Of a stretch of 46,279 nucleotides of DNA, positions 1 to 8,063 are shown one piece after another (position 1 is the stretch's first letter; the number at the start of each line of letters is the position of its first letter). The notes beneath the pieces are model-generated. The model was not told the DNA's origin, did not search any database, and saw only the letters and a list, made by a program, of their open reading frames with translations. The stretch lies in the NCBI GenBank assembly GCA_964487555.1, contig CAZART010000030.1:1-46279 (forward strand), read 5' to 3'. Origin of the DNA: CAZART01 sp964487555 (GTDB lineage: Bacteria > Bacteroidota > Rhodothermia > Rhodothermales > VXPQ01). A program made the position numbers and the translations under genes.

Positions 1-131
1 GCACGTATCGCCGGAGCTTCCCCGATCAGGAAGCCCTCTTTTTCAAGGGATGGAAGCCGGGTGAATCCTACACCGTCAATTACGGCTGCTACTCCTGGAT
101 CGGCGAGTCGACAACGGTCCGCCAGCCGTAA
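1..131 (+). CDS. C-terminal end of an unidentified protein (partial)
   Basis: The window opens inside a reading frame whose codons begin at position 3 and end at a TAA at 129-131, giving 42 residues. The fragment is rich in aromatic residues and glycine (for example FFKGWKPGESYTVNYGCYSW), which would suit the edge of a beta-rich extracellular or enzymatic domain, but I do not recognise the family. A strong hairpin terminator follows 24 nt after the stop, which supports this being the true end of a plus-strand transcription unit. The function cannot be given from this fragment. Confidence 0.55.
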   Translation, partial: TYRRSFPDQEALFFKGWKPGESYTVNYGCYSWIGESTTVRQP

Positions 132-155
132 CCGCCGCATCCACACGCAATGTGA

Positions 156-195
156 AAGAAGGCCGGTATGCTGAATACAGCCTACCGGCCTTCTT
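156..195 (+). terminator. Rho-independent terminator after the partial first gene
   Basis: A perfect 13-bp inverted repeat (AAGAAGGCCGGTA at 156-168 and its complement at 183-195) encloses a 14-nt loop and runs straight into a pyrimidine tract rich in T. It lies 24 nt after the stop codon of the upstream gene and about 180 nt before eno, so it separates the two transcription units. The A-rich left base and T-rich right base could let it work in both directions. Confidence 0.85.
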
Positions 196-372
196 CTTTC
201 TCCCCTTCCCCTGCCCCTTCCGGCTAGAATCGGCCGTAGAGACGGCGGCGCATACGCGAAGCGCCTTGCCATTCCCCTCCCCTTTGGCGAATTTGTCGTG
301 CGGCTGCAGGATCGGCTTTCCGTCCCCTTCTCCTTCGCGTTTTCTGTTTCAGTCACCTTCGATCCCATTCGG

Positions 373-1665
373 ATGCATATAGATGAAGTACTCGCCCGGC
401 AGATTCTCGACAGCCGGGGAAATCCTACGGTGGAAGTTGACGTGACAACGACCGCCGGAATCACCGGCCGCGCGGCCGTACCCAGCGGCGCTTCCACAGG
501 CGAGCACGAAGCGGTTGAGCTGCGCGACGGCGACAACGGCGTGTATCTCGGGAAGGGCGTCTTGCGAGCGGTCGAAAATGTCAACGAGACCATCGCGCAG
601 GAGATTGCCGGAATGAGCGTGCTCGACCAGGTCGAGCTCGACGACTTTCTGATCGACCTGGACGGTACGGAAAACAAGAGTCGTCTCGGCGCGAACGCGA
701 TCCTCGGCGTCTCACTTGCCGTCGCGAAGGCGGCCGCGCAGAGCGTGGGCCTGCCTCTCTACCGCTATCTGGGCGGAACGAACGCGTCCACGCTTCCGGT
801 GCCCATGATGAACATCATCAACGGTGGCCATCACGCCGACAACAACGTCGACATGCAGGAGTTCATGGTGATGCCGGTGGGCGGGAGCACATTTGCCGAG
901 TCGCTCCAGATGGGTGCGGAAGTTTTCCATACCCTGAAGCAGGTGCTCAAAAGCAAAGGGTATAACACGTCCGTCGGCGACGAAGGGGGATTCGCACCCA
1001 ATCTGCGCTCGAACGAAGAAGCGGTGGAAGTAATCCTGGAAGCGATCGAGAAAGCGGGTTACTCGGCCGGTCGTGACATATACCTGGCGCTCGATCCTGC
1101 CAGCAGCGAGATGTACCGCGACGGGCACTATCTTTTCTGGAAAAGCGACCCTGAAAACAAACGATCGTCCGACGACATGGTCGCTTTCTGGCAGAGCTGG
1201 GTCGACCAGTATCCGATCATCTCCATCGAGGACGGCATGGCGGAAGACGACTGGGATGGATGGGAGGACCTGACGGAGGCCATCGGGGATCACGTACAGC
1301 TCGTCGGGGATGATCTCTTCGTCACCAACACCGATCGGCTCCAGCGCGGCATTTCGGAAGGATGTGCGAACTCGATCCTCATTAAGCTCAATCAGATAGG
1401 TACGCTCACCGAAACGCTGGAGGCCATCGAGCTGGCCCATAAAAACGGCTACACCGCCGTGATCAGCCACCGGTCGGGCGAGACCGAAGACACGACGATC
1501 GCCGATCTTGCGGTGGCGACCAACGCGGGCCAGATCAAGACCGGATCGGCAAGCCGGAGCGACCGCGTCGCTAAATACAATCAACTTCTGCGGATTGAAG
1601 CGCAGCTCGGCGCCGCTGCCAATTTCCCCGGAATGGACGCCTTCGTACTCGAAGAGGTAGGATGA
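373..1665 (+). CDS. eno: Enolase (2-phosphoglycerate dehydratase)
   Basis: This is a 430-residue enolase, the usual length for the family. It interconverts 2-phosphoglycerate and phosphoenolpyruvate in glycolysis and gluconeogenesis, in the cytoplasm and with Mg2+. Visible family signatures include ILDSRGNPTVEVDV at the N-terminus, the NIINGGHHADNNVDMQEF block, the metal-site region IEDGMAEDDWDGW, GDDLFVTN, the LIKLNQIGT block around the catalytic lysine, and SHRSGETED near the C-terminus. The start is placed at the ATG at 373 because the residues just after it (MHIDEVLARQILDSRGNP) match enolase N-termini; a longer open frame from 298 would add 25 non-homologous residues. No clear Shine-Dalgarno sequence precedes it. 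The stop overlaps the next start by 4 nt (ATGA), so eno and the ftsB-like gene are probably co-translated. Confidence 0.97.
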   Translation: MHIDEVLARQILDSRGNPTVEVDVTTTAGITGRAAVPSGASTGEHEAVELRDGDNGVYLGKGVLRAVENVNETIAQEIAGMSVLDQVELDDFLIDLDGTENKSRLGANAILGVSLAVAKAAAQSVGLPLYRYLGGTNASTLPVPMMNIINGGHHADNNVDMQEFMVMPVGGSTFAESLQMGAEVFHTLKQVLKSKGYNTSVGDEGGFAPNLRSNEEAVEVILEAIEKAGYSAGRDIYLALDPASSEMYRDGHYLFWKSDPENKRSSDDMVAFWQSWVDQYPIISIEDGMAEDDWDGWEDLTEAIGDHVQLVGDDLFVTNTDRLQRGISEGCANSILIKLNQIGTLTETLEAIELAHKNGYTAVISHRSGETEDTTIADLAVATNAGQIKTGSASRSDRVAKYNQLLRIEAQLGAAANFPGMDAFVLEEVG

Positions 1666-2027
1666 AAAAACGAGGGAGCCGAGGACAGAAGTCGGGCCGG
1701 ACGGCCATGGGCAAATCAGTCCTGCTGAACAAATTGACGAACGACGGCAAACGGCGCCTACGGCGCAGGCTGCTCGCATCCATCGGGTGTTTCATGCTCG
1801 TGTGGATCTCATTCTTCGACAGCCACAGTCTTATCAAACGTGTTTCGTGGCATCACGAGCATGCAAAGCTCCATGCGGAGAATGAAGCCCTTTCCGCTGA
1901 GATTGAACGGCTGCAAGGAGAAGTGGACAGAGGGCTCTCCGACGAGGTCGTCGAACAGATTGCGCGTGAGCATTACGGCATGCGCCGGCCCGGCGAAACC
2001 GTGTACCGCGTCAAAGCGGTCGACTGA
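1662..2027 (+). CDS. FtsB/DivIC-like septum formation initiator protein
   Basis: This 121-residue protein has a basic cytoplasmic N-terminus (residues 1-36), one membrane segment (about 38-53, ASIGCFMLVWISFF), and then a periplasmic coiled coil (about 68-95, HAKLHAENEALSAEIERL). It ends in the REHYGMRRPGETVYRV region typical of the DivIC/FtsB family. Such proteins form a complex with FtsL and FtsQ/DivIB and help to activate septal peptidoglycan synthesis at the division site. The gene overlaps the end of eno by 4 nt, and an eno-ftsB pairing is also well known in proteobacteria, which supports the call. An internal ATG at 1707 is an alternative start that would remove most of the basic leader. 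Confidence 0.85.
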   Translation: MKKRGSRGQKSGRTAMGKSVLLNKLTNDGKRRLRRRLLASIGCFMLVWISFFDSHSLIKRVSWHHEHAKLHAENEALSAEIERLQGEVDRGLSDEVVEQIAREHYGMRRPGETVYRVKAVD

Positions 2028-2075
2028 GCGCCACCGCAACCTCTTTTTGTCAGCCGCACACGCTGCTCCATTTCC

Positions 2076-3104
2076 ATGGATATCCGTTCCAAAGGCGCCC
2101 ACTCCACGGGTGAGACCAACGCACCGCGGTATGCTATCGGTATCGATCTCGGCGGGACGATGATCAAGGCCGCGCTCGTCGAGCAGGGACGCGGCTTCAT
2201 TACGGAGATGGCCCAGGAAACGGAAGCGGAAAAGGGCCCTGAGCACGTGCTCGATCTTATTGCCGTCGTCGTGCGCGCGATAGCCGATCACCAACCGGAC
2301 CACTCGATAAGCGGGGTCGGCATTGGTGCTCCCGGCACGATCAACTGGGAACGTACGTCCGTCATCTATCCGCCCAATCTACCCGGTTGGGAAATCGTCG
2401 ATCTCCGAAAGGCGCTTCGAGAACGCCTCGGAAGAGAGATGCCGATCTTCGTGGAGAACGACGCGAATCTGGCCGGTCTGGGCTCGGCACACTACGGTGC
2501 GGGCCGTCCGCACGATTCGTTCATCATGATAACGCTCGGCACCGGCGTCGGCGGAGCTATCATCTACGAGAACAAGATATTTCGGGGCACCAAGGGATCG
2601 GCCGGCGAGATCGGCCATATGACCATCGACTTCGAGGGTCCCGTCGACCGTTACGGAATCGCGGGCGCCGTTGAAGCGTACCTCGGGCAGCGTTTCCTCT
2701 CACGATATGCGCGTCATCGGCTTCTCACGCGCGAATCCGCCGTTCATAAGACGGCGGGTGAAGATCTCGTCGATCTGACGCCGCTGATGCTCTTCGAAGC
2801 GGCCCGCGACGGCGACGCGGAGGCCCGAGAGATTCTCTCGTGGGCCGGCCACAAGCTCGGTGTCGTGCTCGGCTCGGCGATTAACCTCCTCGACATCCGG
2901 AAAGTGATCGTCGGTGGAGGACTGGCGGCCGCTGGAGATTATATCTTCGCTTCCGCTCGGAAGACCGTGCGCGACTACGTCATGCCCGACCTGCGGGACG
3001 ACGTCGAGATTACACGAGAAACACTGGGAAACGAGGTGGGTATGCTCGGGGCCGCCCATCTGGTGTTCCAATTTCTCGATGAGCATGCCGCCACGCTCGG
3101 CTAG
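2076..3104 (+). CDS. ROK-family sugar kinase (glucokinase-like) lacking the zinc cysteines
   Basis: This 342-residue protein is a ROK-family kinase, probably phosphorylating glucose or a related hexose with ATP. The N-terminal phosphate loop is IGIDLGGTMIKAA (about 22-34). The sugar-binding and catalytic block VENDANLAGLGSA follows, with the catalytic Asp in ENDAN, then LGTGVGGAII and GEIGHMTI. ROK enzymes normally carry a CxCGxxGCxE zinc motif just after that histidine block. Here the matching stretch reads EGPVDRYGIAGAVEAYLG, and the whole protein contains no cysteine, so the structural zinc site is lost. It follows the ftsB-like gene by 48 nt and precedes the lptD-like gene by 73 nt in the same direction. 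The exact substrate cannot be assigned; a repressor role is unlikely because no helix-turn-helix domain is present. Confidence 0.88.
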   Translation: MDIRSKGAHSTGETNAPRYAIGIDLGGTMIKAALVEQGRGFITEMAQETEAEKGPEHVLDLIAVVVRAIADHQPDHSISGVGIGAPGTINWERTSVIYPPNLPGWEIVDLRKALRERLGREMPIFVENDANLAGLGSAHYGAGRPHDSFIMITLGTGVGGAIIYENKIFRGTKGSAGEIGHMTIDFEGPVDRYGIAGAVEAYLGQRFLSRYARHRLLTRESAVHKTAGEDLVDLTPLMLFEAARDGDAEAREILSWAGHKLGVVLGSAINLLDIRKVIVGGGLAAAGDYIFASARKTVRDYVMPDLRDDVEITRETLGNEVGMLGAAHLVFQFLDEHAATLG

Positions 3105-3177
3105 ACGGCACAGCTTTTGTTCTCTCCGCACTCCGAATCCACATTGCCGTTCTTGCTTCGAAGGCTGCGGGGGCCGA

Positions 3178-5991
3178 ATGCGGCTGGGCCTATCTTTCCT
3201 CTTAATTCTCCTGACGCTTCCGTCCTCCGTCCAGCCGGCCGTAGGCCAGGAGACAGATCGGCCGTCGGACCTTCCCGTACCGGCCGACACGATCGACGTT
3301 GCTTCTCCCGACACGCTCACCATCCCGGCGGATACGGTAGCCGTACCGGCGGACCTGCTCGGGGCACCGACGCCGGCGCCGACGCGAACGGTGTCGGACG
3401 AAAGTCAACTGGATCAACCCGTTACGTTCTCAGCGGCCGATTCCCTCGTCATCGTTTTTAGCGACTCCACCGGTGACGTAGGCAGCCTCTTCGGAGAGGC
3501 CGGCGTAACATACGGCGAGGCGGACCTGAAGGCATTCCGCATCGACATTCTTTTCGAATCCGATGAACTGAGGGCCACGGGCCTGCCAAGCGACACAGGA
3601 CTCGTAGGACGCCCGCAATTTGCGCAAAGTGGTGAGGCGTTCGCCGGCAACCAGCTCGCTTTCAACCTCCGCACCGAACGCGGCCGCGTCGTCGGTGCGC
3701 GTACGAACATCCAGGACGGATTCATTCAGGCCGGCGTCGTCAAGCTCACGGAAGACAGCACGATATATGTCTCGGAAGGAGCATATACGACCTGTGAATG
3801 CGAAGAGGATCCCTCCTATACGCTGCGTTCCAACAAGATGAAAATTGTCGATCAGGAATGGATCTACACGGGACCGATCCAGCTTTATCTGTTCAACATT
3901 CCCACACCGCTATGGCTGCCTTTCGGCTTTCTTCCTGCGCAGGAAGGGCGGAGAAGCGGCCCGCTCCCGCCACGCTATGGCGAGGATGAACGGGGGTTTT
4001 ATCTGCGCGGCTGGGGATGGTACCAGGCTATCAGTGACTACATGGATCTCCAGGTCGAGTTCGGTCTCTGGACGCTGGGAAGCTGGCAAGTAGCGCCGGT
4101 CTATCGGTACGCGAAGCGGTACGCCTACCGAGGCCAGATCGCGCTCGACTACGGCCGAAGTCGCAGCGGCGAAAGGGGCGATCCCGACTTTCAGAAATTC
4201 AGTACGACGTCCATTCGGTGGAGCCACAACCAGGATATCGATCCCACATCGAGCTTCAATGCCAACGTAAACCTCTCTTCGCAGAACTATCTGAAGTCCG
4301 TCTCTGAGCGGTACGACGACCGTGTGCGGCAGACGGTTCAGTCGGGCGTGCGGTACAGCAAGCGCTGGCGCAACGCCGGCCGGAATCTAAGCATCGATCT
4401 GAATCACCGGCAGCTTCTTTCGACCGGAAGTGTAACGGCCACGCTTCCGAGCCTCAGCTTCTCGCAGAGCGGACGTAAGCCGTTCAATCTCGAATCCACC
4501 ACCGGAGATAATGAACGATGGTATGAGCGGATCACGTACAGCTACAACTCGTCACTGGACAACCGGTATGCGTTCAATCCGCTAAATCCGGACACCCTTC
4601 AGGCCCGCGGCGATGCGGAGGCTGTGGACATCTCCTGGATCGAGGCCATGTTCTCGCCCAGCCGATATCGGCGCGCGACCGGCGACGACGCGCCGTTCGA
4701 AACCAAAGCATCGCATCGAATTTCCTCGTCGGCGAGTTTTGCGGTGAACCGAATCCCGATCATCAACAAGATATTTCGCCTCAATATCGCGCCGAATCTT
4801 AACTATACGGAGGATTGGTTCCTGCGCACCGAGCGGCGGAGCATCGATGAGGAGACGGGACGCTTGGAACGACGCGAGGTCTCGGACTGGCTCGCTCTGC
4901 GACAGTTCTCTACCGGCGTCTCGTCGAATACGACATTCTACGGCATGTTTCCGGTGCGCATCGGGCCGTTTCGAGGGGTGCGCCACACCGTTCGTCCCCA
5001 GCTGAGCTTCAGTTACCAGCCGGATTTCTACGATCCGTTCTGGGGCTACACAGATACGTACGTCGACACGGACGGAACCGAAGAGCGGTACGCCCTCGTC
5101 TCCGGAGTACAGCGCGGTCTTCAGAAGGCCGTCAGTTTCAGCGTGAGCAACGTCTTCGAGACCAAGCGCGTTCGACCCGACACTACGGATCAGCAGAATC
5201 AGCGGCCGGAAACGCTCCAGTTTCTGAACGTCGACTTCAACAGCTCCTATAACATCGCCGCCGATTCCTTTAAGCTGGCCCCCCTCCGTTTGTCCGCCAG
5301 AACGAGAATACTCGATCAGATCGATCTGCGCGCGTCATCCACCTTCTCACCGTACGCGCTCACCGATGAAGGAACGCGCGAGATCGATCGATTCCTTTTT
5401 CAGGAAACTCGTTTCGGGATCGCTCGCCTGACTCAGCTAAACGTGAGCCTCAACACCTCCTTCCAGAGCCGCCAATCGGGACCCGCCCGGCCGTCCACCG
5501 CCTCGCGCGTCGGTGAATCGAGATCTCCTTTCGACTACGCCGGCGATTCTCCCTTCGAGATCGGAACTCCCTCTCAATCTGCCTATTACGAAGACGCCAC
5601 CGGATACGTAGACTTCGCGATACCCTGGTCGCTCAAGGTCAGCATGACGTACAACTACTCCCGAAATTTCCGCGGCTCAAGAGACGAGCGCCGTCTCGAA
5701 GCCGATTATAACGCTATTGTCAACACGGACTTCGACTTCAACCTGACACCCCAGTGGAAACTTCGGGGACGATCCGGATACGACTTCAAACAGAAAGAAC
5801 TCGTTTACACGAGTCTTAGCATACTTCGCGATTTCGAATGCTGGGAAATGGGAATTAATTGGGTGCCGTTCGGGCCTTACCAGTCCTATAGCTTCGATCT
5901 CCACGTCAAGAGCGGCCATCTGCGCGACATCCTCCGGATTCGCCAGCCGCGCTCCGACGTACAGGGGCGATTTGGACGTCTTACGCGGTAG
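3178..5991 (+). CDS. LptD/OstA-like LPS-assembly outer-membrane protein
   Basis: This is a 937-residue outer-membrane protein. Residues 1-24 form a signal peptide (MRLGLSFLLILLTLPSS, then a VGQ-type cleavage region). A low-complexity PADT-rich linker leads into an OstA-like beta-jelly-roll section (roughly 80-250) with repeated short strands such as GVTYGEADLKAFRI. The block IPTPLWLPFGFLPAQEGRRSG is typical of the LptD-like proteins of Bacteroidota. The remaining 600 or so residues alternate aromatic and polar positions as in a large beta-barrel. Proteins of this kind insert lipopolysaccharide into the outer leaflet. The start at the ATG at 3178 is chosen because it opens directly into the signal peptide; the frame is open upstream to 2914 but overlaps the ROK gene. 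A CEC pair in the N-terminal domain and a single Cys near the C-terminus could pair as in LptD, but this is inference. Confidence 0.85.
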   Translation: MRLGLSFLLILLTLPSSVQPAVGQETDRPSDLPVPADTIDVASPDTLTIPADTVAVPADLLGAPTPAPTRTVSDESQLDQPVTFSAADSLVIVFSDSTGDVGSLFGEAGVTYGEADLKAFRIDILFESDELRATGLPSDTGLVGRPQFAQSGEAFAGNQLAFNLRTERGRVVGARTNIQDGFIQAGVVKLTEDSTIYVSEGAYTTCECEEDPSYTLRSNKMKIVDQEWIYTGPIQLYLFNIPTPLWLPFGFLPAQEGRRSGPLPPRYGEDERGFYLRGWGWYQAISDYMDLQVEFGLWTLGSWQVAPVYRYAKRYAYRGQIALDYGRSRSGERGDPDFQKFSTTSIRWSHNQDIDPTSSFNANVNLSSQNYLKSVSERYDDRVRQTVQSGVRYSKRWRNAGRNLSIDLNHRQLLSTGSVTATLPSLSFSQSGRKPFNLESTTGDNERWYERITYSYNSSLDNRYAFNPLNPDTLQARGDAEAVDISWIEAMFSPSRYRRATGDDAPFETKASHRISSSASFAVNRIPIINKIFRLNIAPNLNYTEDWFLRTERRSIDEETGRLERREVSDWLALRQFSTGVSSNTTFYGMFPVRIGPFRGVRHTVRPQLSFSYQPDFYDPFWGYTDTYVDTDGTEERYALVSGVQRGLQKAVSFSVSNVFETKRVRPDTTDQQNQRPETLQFLNVDFNSSYNIAADSFKLAPLRLSARTRILDQIDLRASSTFSPYALTDEGTREIDRFLFQETRFGIARLTQLNVSLNTSFQSRQSGPARPSTASRVGESRSPFDYAGDSPFEIGTPSQSAYYEDATGYVDFAIPWSLKVSMTYNYSRNFRGSRDERRLEADYNAIVNTDFDFNLTPQWKLRGRSGYDFKQKELVYTSLSILRDFECWEMGINWVPFGPYQSYSFDLHVKSGHLRDILRIRQPRSDVQGRFGRLTR

Positions 5992-6092
5992 AGATGAAGG
6001 CCTTCATACCGTAAAGAACCACGTCGGGGAAACCGGCGAGGCGCAAAGCTATATAAGTGTGTCTCTTTTAGCTTGTACCGGGAGTGATTCAC

Positions 6093-6434
6093 ATGATCGC
6101 AAAAAGTCTCCATATGCTACGGCGCAAGCTTGGCCTTTCTCGCCGGGGCGACGAGCGTCAAACGAAGAGCGACTTCAACCTCGCACGCCGGCTTTACAGC
6201 ACATTCGAGAGCGACCTCGAACTCGCAGAGATCCGAGGGATCCACTTCTTCGTCCAAAACGGCGTCGCAACCCTCTACGGGACGGTTCGCCATGAACTGG
6301 ATCGCGAGCTGTTGATGTCGCTTGTCCGTGAAACGTCCGGCGTGAAAGGCGTCGTGACGCATCTTCAACTCGTCGATTCGCGATTCCAGGACGCCGGGGA
6401 TCAGGAGATGGCGATCGATCGCAACGTCGAGTAG
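6093..6434 (+). CDS. Small BON-domain protein
   Basis: A 113-residue protein with one BON domain (about 45-100). The domain shows the usual pattern of a short helix, the GVATLYGTVRHELDRELL strand-helix and the VKGVVTHLQLVD strand. BON domains are thought to bind phospholipids or act as protein-interaction modules, often in envelope-stress or osmotic-stress proteins. No signal peptide or membrane segment is seen; the N-terminus is basic (HMLRRKLGLSRR), so the protein may stay in the cytoplasm or touch the inner leaflet. The start at the ATG at 6093 is favoured over the in-frame GTG at 6084 because a GGAG at 6081-6084 sits 8 nt upstream of the ATG. This is one of the few clear Shine-Dalgarno sequences in the window. 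Confidence 0.8.
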   Translation: MIAKSLHMLRRKLGLSRRGDERQTKSDFNLARRLYSTFESDLELAEIRGIHFFVQNGVATLYGTVRHELDRELLMSLVRETSGVKGVVTHLQLVDSRFQDAGDQEMAIDRNVE

Positions 6435-6449
6435 TTGCAGGCTGCAGCT

Positions 6450-6887
6450 TCACCGCCGCCCGTGGTGCACCCATGCATTCTCTACACGAGTGAAGCCGAG
6501 ATACTCGTAGTAGCTCGCGGAGATATCAGAGTCGCGAAGGACCAACTCCGTCCCTTCGCACCGCTTCAGCACTTCACCGATGAGCGCCTTGCCGACACCG
6601 AGACGCTGCACGTCCGGTTCTACCGCGAGGTCGCAAAGATAGCTGTACAGAACACCGTCCGTTAGAACGCGGGCTATCCCTATGAGATGGCCGTTGTGCC
6701 ACGCGGTCAGTACGAGCGAGGCGTTCTCGAACATCTGCCAGACCTGATCCGGCTTTCCAACGGGCCGAAGCAGTGGTGCTCGCCGGTAAAGTGTCGTGAT
6801 CCGGGCAGGGTTTAGCCCTTCGAGGCCTTCTGTGATCTTCAGGTCCTCGATTTTCGTTTGTTCTCTTTCGCGAGTGAGCCTCGCCAT
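6450..6887 (-). CDS. GNAT-family N-acetyltransferase
   Basis: This is a 145-residue GNAT acetyltransferase, which would move an acetyl group from acetyl-CoA to an amine. The motif A loop VQRLGVGKALIGEVLKR (about 92-108) is the acetyl-CoA pyrophosphate-binding site, and the C-terminal SASYYEYLGFTRVENAW matches motif B. The preceding strand pair (LIGIARVLTDG and YLCDLAVEPDV) fits the GNAT fold. The start is set at 6887, where the protein opens as MARLTRER; the frame stays open upstream to 7184, but that part shows no recognisable domain and overlaps the end of the ABC gene. The substrate is unknown. It runs convergently with the BON gene, 15 nt apart, and lies 182 nt downstream of the ABC ATPase. 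Confidence 0.85.
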   Translation of the reverse strand: MARLTREREQTKIEDLKITEGLEGLNPARITTLYRRAPLLRPVGKPDQVWQMFENASLVLTAWHNGHLIGIARVLTDGVLYSYLCDLAVEPDVQRLGVGKALIGEVLKRCEGTELVLRDSDISASYYEYLGFTRVENAWVHHGRR

Positions 6888-7069
6888 TTTTCCAATCCTG
6901 AATTGATGGTAGCTTGCCGGCGAACGCGGTTCGCGCTCGCGCGCCCTTTGCATCGCCGGACCTACGACGAGATGTATCGGCGTCAGATGGTACCCTCCCG
7001 CGGCAGAGAATAGTTCCTCATGTCGCTCCGCGCGAATCGAATCGAAAGGACTGACGGGACGTCCGACGC

Positions 7070-8059
7070 CTACAATTCCGAGACCCAGCGAAATTCGGAT
7101 GCTTTGAGCCGCAGCATGTCCTGCGGTTCGATGCCGGGATCGAAAAAGGCCCGCAGTAACGTCCCCTCGACATCCAGCCACCACTCGGCAACCGTACCCA
7201 GGAACTGGCGCGAGACAACATGTGCCGTCACGCCCTCCTCTCCCGTCAAGGAAAAATGCTCCGGCCGAATGGCCAGCACGCGGTCGGGCCGCGGATTCTC
7301 TCCAGCGAAGCGTTTCATGAGCCGCTCGTCGCGAATGATGTTGCTTCCACCGAGAAATTCAGCGACGAAGGCCGTGTCCGGTTCGCGATAGAGCTGCTCG
7401 GGCCCTCCAACTTGAACGATACGTCCGGACCGCATGACCGCGATGCGATCGGAGAGGGCAAGGGCTTCCTGCTGGTCGTGCGTCACATACATGCTTGTAA
7501 CTCCCAGACGCTTTTGGAGCACTTTGAGCTCGCGCCGAGTCTGCTCTCGCAGTGCCACGTCGAGATTGGAGAGCGGCTCGTCGAAGAGAAGAACCGACGG
7601 CTCGACGGCAACGGCGCGCGCTACGGCGACGCGCTGCTGCTGGCCACCGGAGAGCTGCGTGACGGGTCTTTCAACCAGCTCCTCCATGTCGACCCGCCGT
7701 AGCGCTTCGCCGATCCGTGTACGGCGTTCCTCTCGGCCCATCTTCCGCACCTTGAGTCCGTACTCTACGTTCTCTCCCACCGTCATGTTGGGAAATAGAG
7801 CATAGCTCTGAAACACCATCGCCGTCGGTCGACGCTGCGGCGTCGACGTGGTGACGTCTCGACCCTGGATGTGTATGCGGCCGCTGTTCGGCCTCTCGAA
7901 GCCTGCTACGATGCGAAGGAGGGTGGTCTTTCCGCAGCCGGAAGGTCCCAGAAGCGAAAAAAACTCGCCCGGCTCTATCCGAAGGCTTACGTCGTCGACG
8001 GCCACCGTCTCGCCGAACCGTTTCGTCACTCCGTCCAGGAAGACGGCCGGATCTCCCAT
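7070..8059 (-). CDS. ABC transporter ATP-binding protein of the PotA/FbpC/UgpC type
   Basis: This 329-residue ATPase has the full set of ABC motifs: Walker A GPSGCGKTT (about 39-47), Q-loop MVFQSYALFPNMTVGEN, signature LSGGQQQRVAVARA, Walker B VLLFDEPLSNLD and the switch histidine in VTHDQQEAL. Residues from about 235 form a C-terminal TOBE-like regulatory region including LAIRPEHF. This layout is typical of importers for polyamines, ferric iron or sugars, where the ATPase drives a binding-protein-dependent permease. No permease or binding protein is encoded nearby, so the substrate cannot be assigned and the ATPase may serve a transporter encoded elsewhere. The gene starts only 4 nt after the sucC stop, so the two are probably on one transcript. 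Confidence 0.92.
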   Translation of the reverse strand: MGDPAVFLDGVTKRFGETVAVDDVSLRIEPGEFFSLLGPSGCGKTTLLRIVAGFERPNSGRIHIQGRDVTTSTPQRRPTAMVFQSYALFPNMTVGENVEYGLKVRKMGREERRTRIGEALRRVDMEELVERPVTQLSGGQQQRVAVARAVAVEPSVLLFDEPLSNLDVALREQTRRELKVLQKRLGVTSMYVTHDQQEALALSDRIAVMRSGRIVQVGGPEQLYREPDTAFVAEFLGGSNIIRDERLMKRFAGENPRPDRVLAIRPEHFSLTGEEGVTAHVVSRQFLGTVAEWWLDVEGTLLRAFFDPGIEPQDMLRLKASEFRWVSEL

Positions 8060-8063
8060 CCTT

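Noticed and set aside
712..1779. Long minus-strand frame opposite eno
   Set aside because: It mirrors the enolase gene, whose signatures are all intact on the plus strand; no domain is visible on the minus strand.
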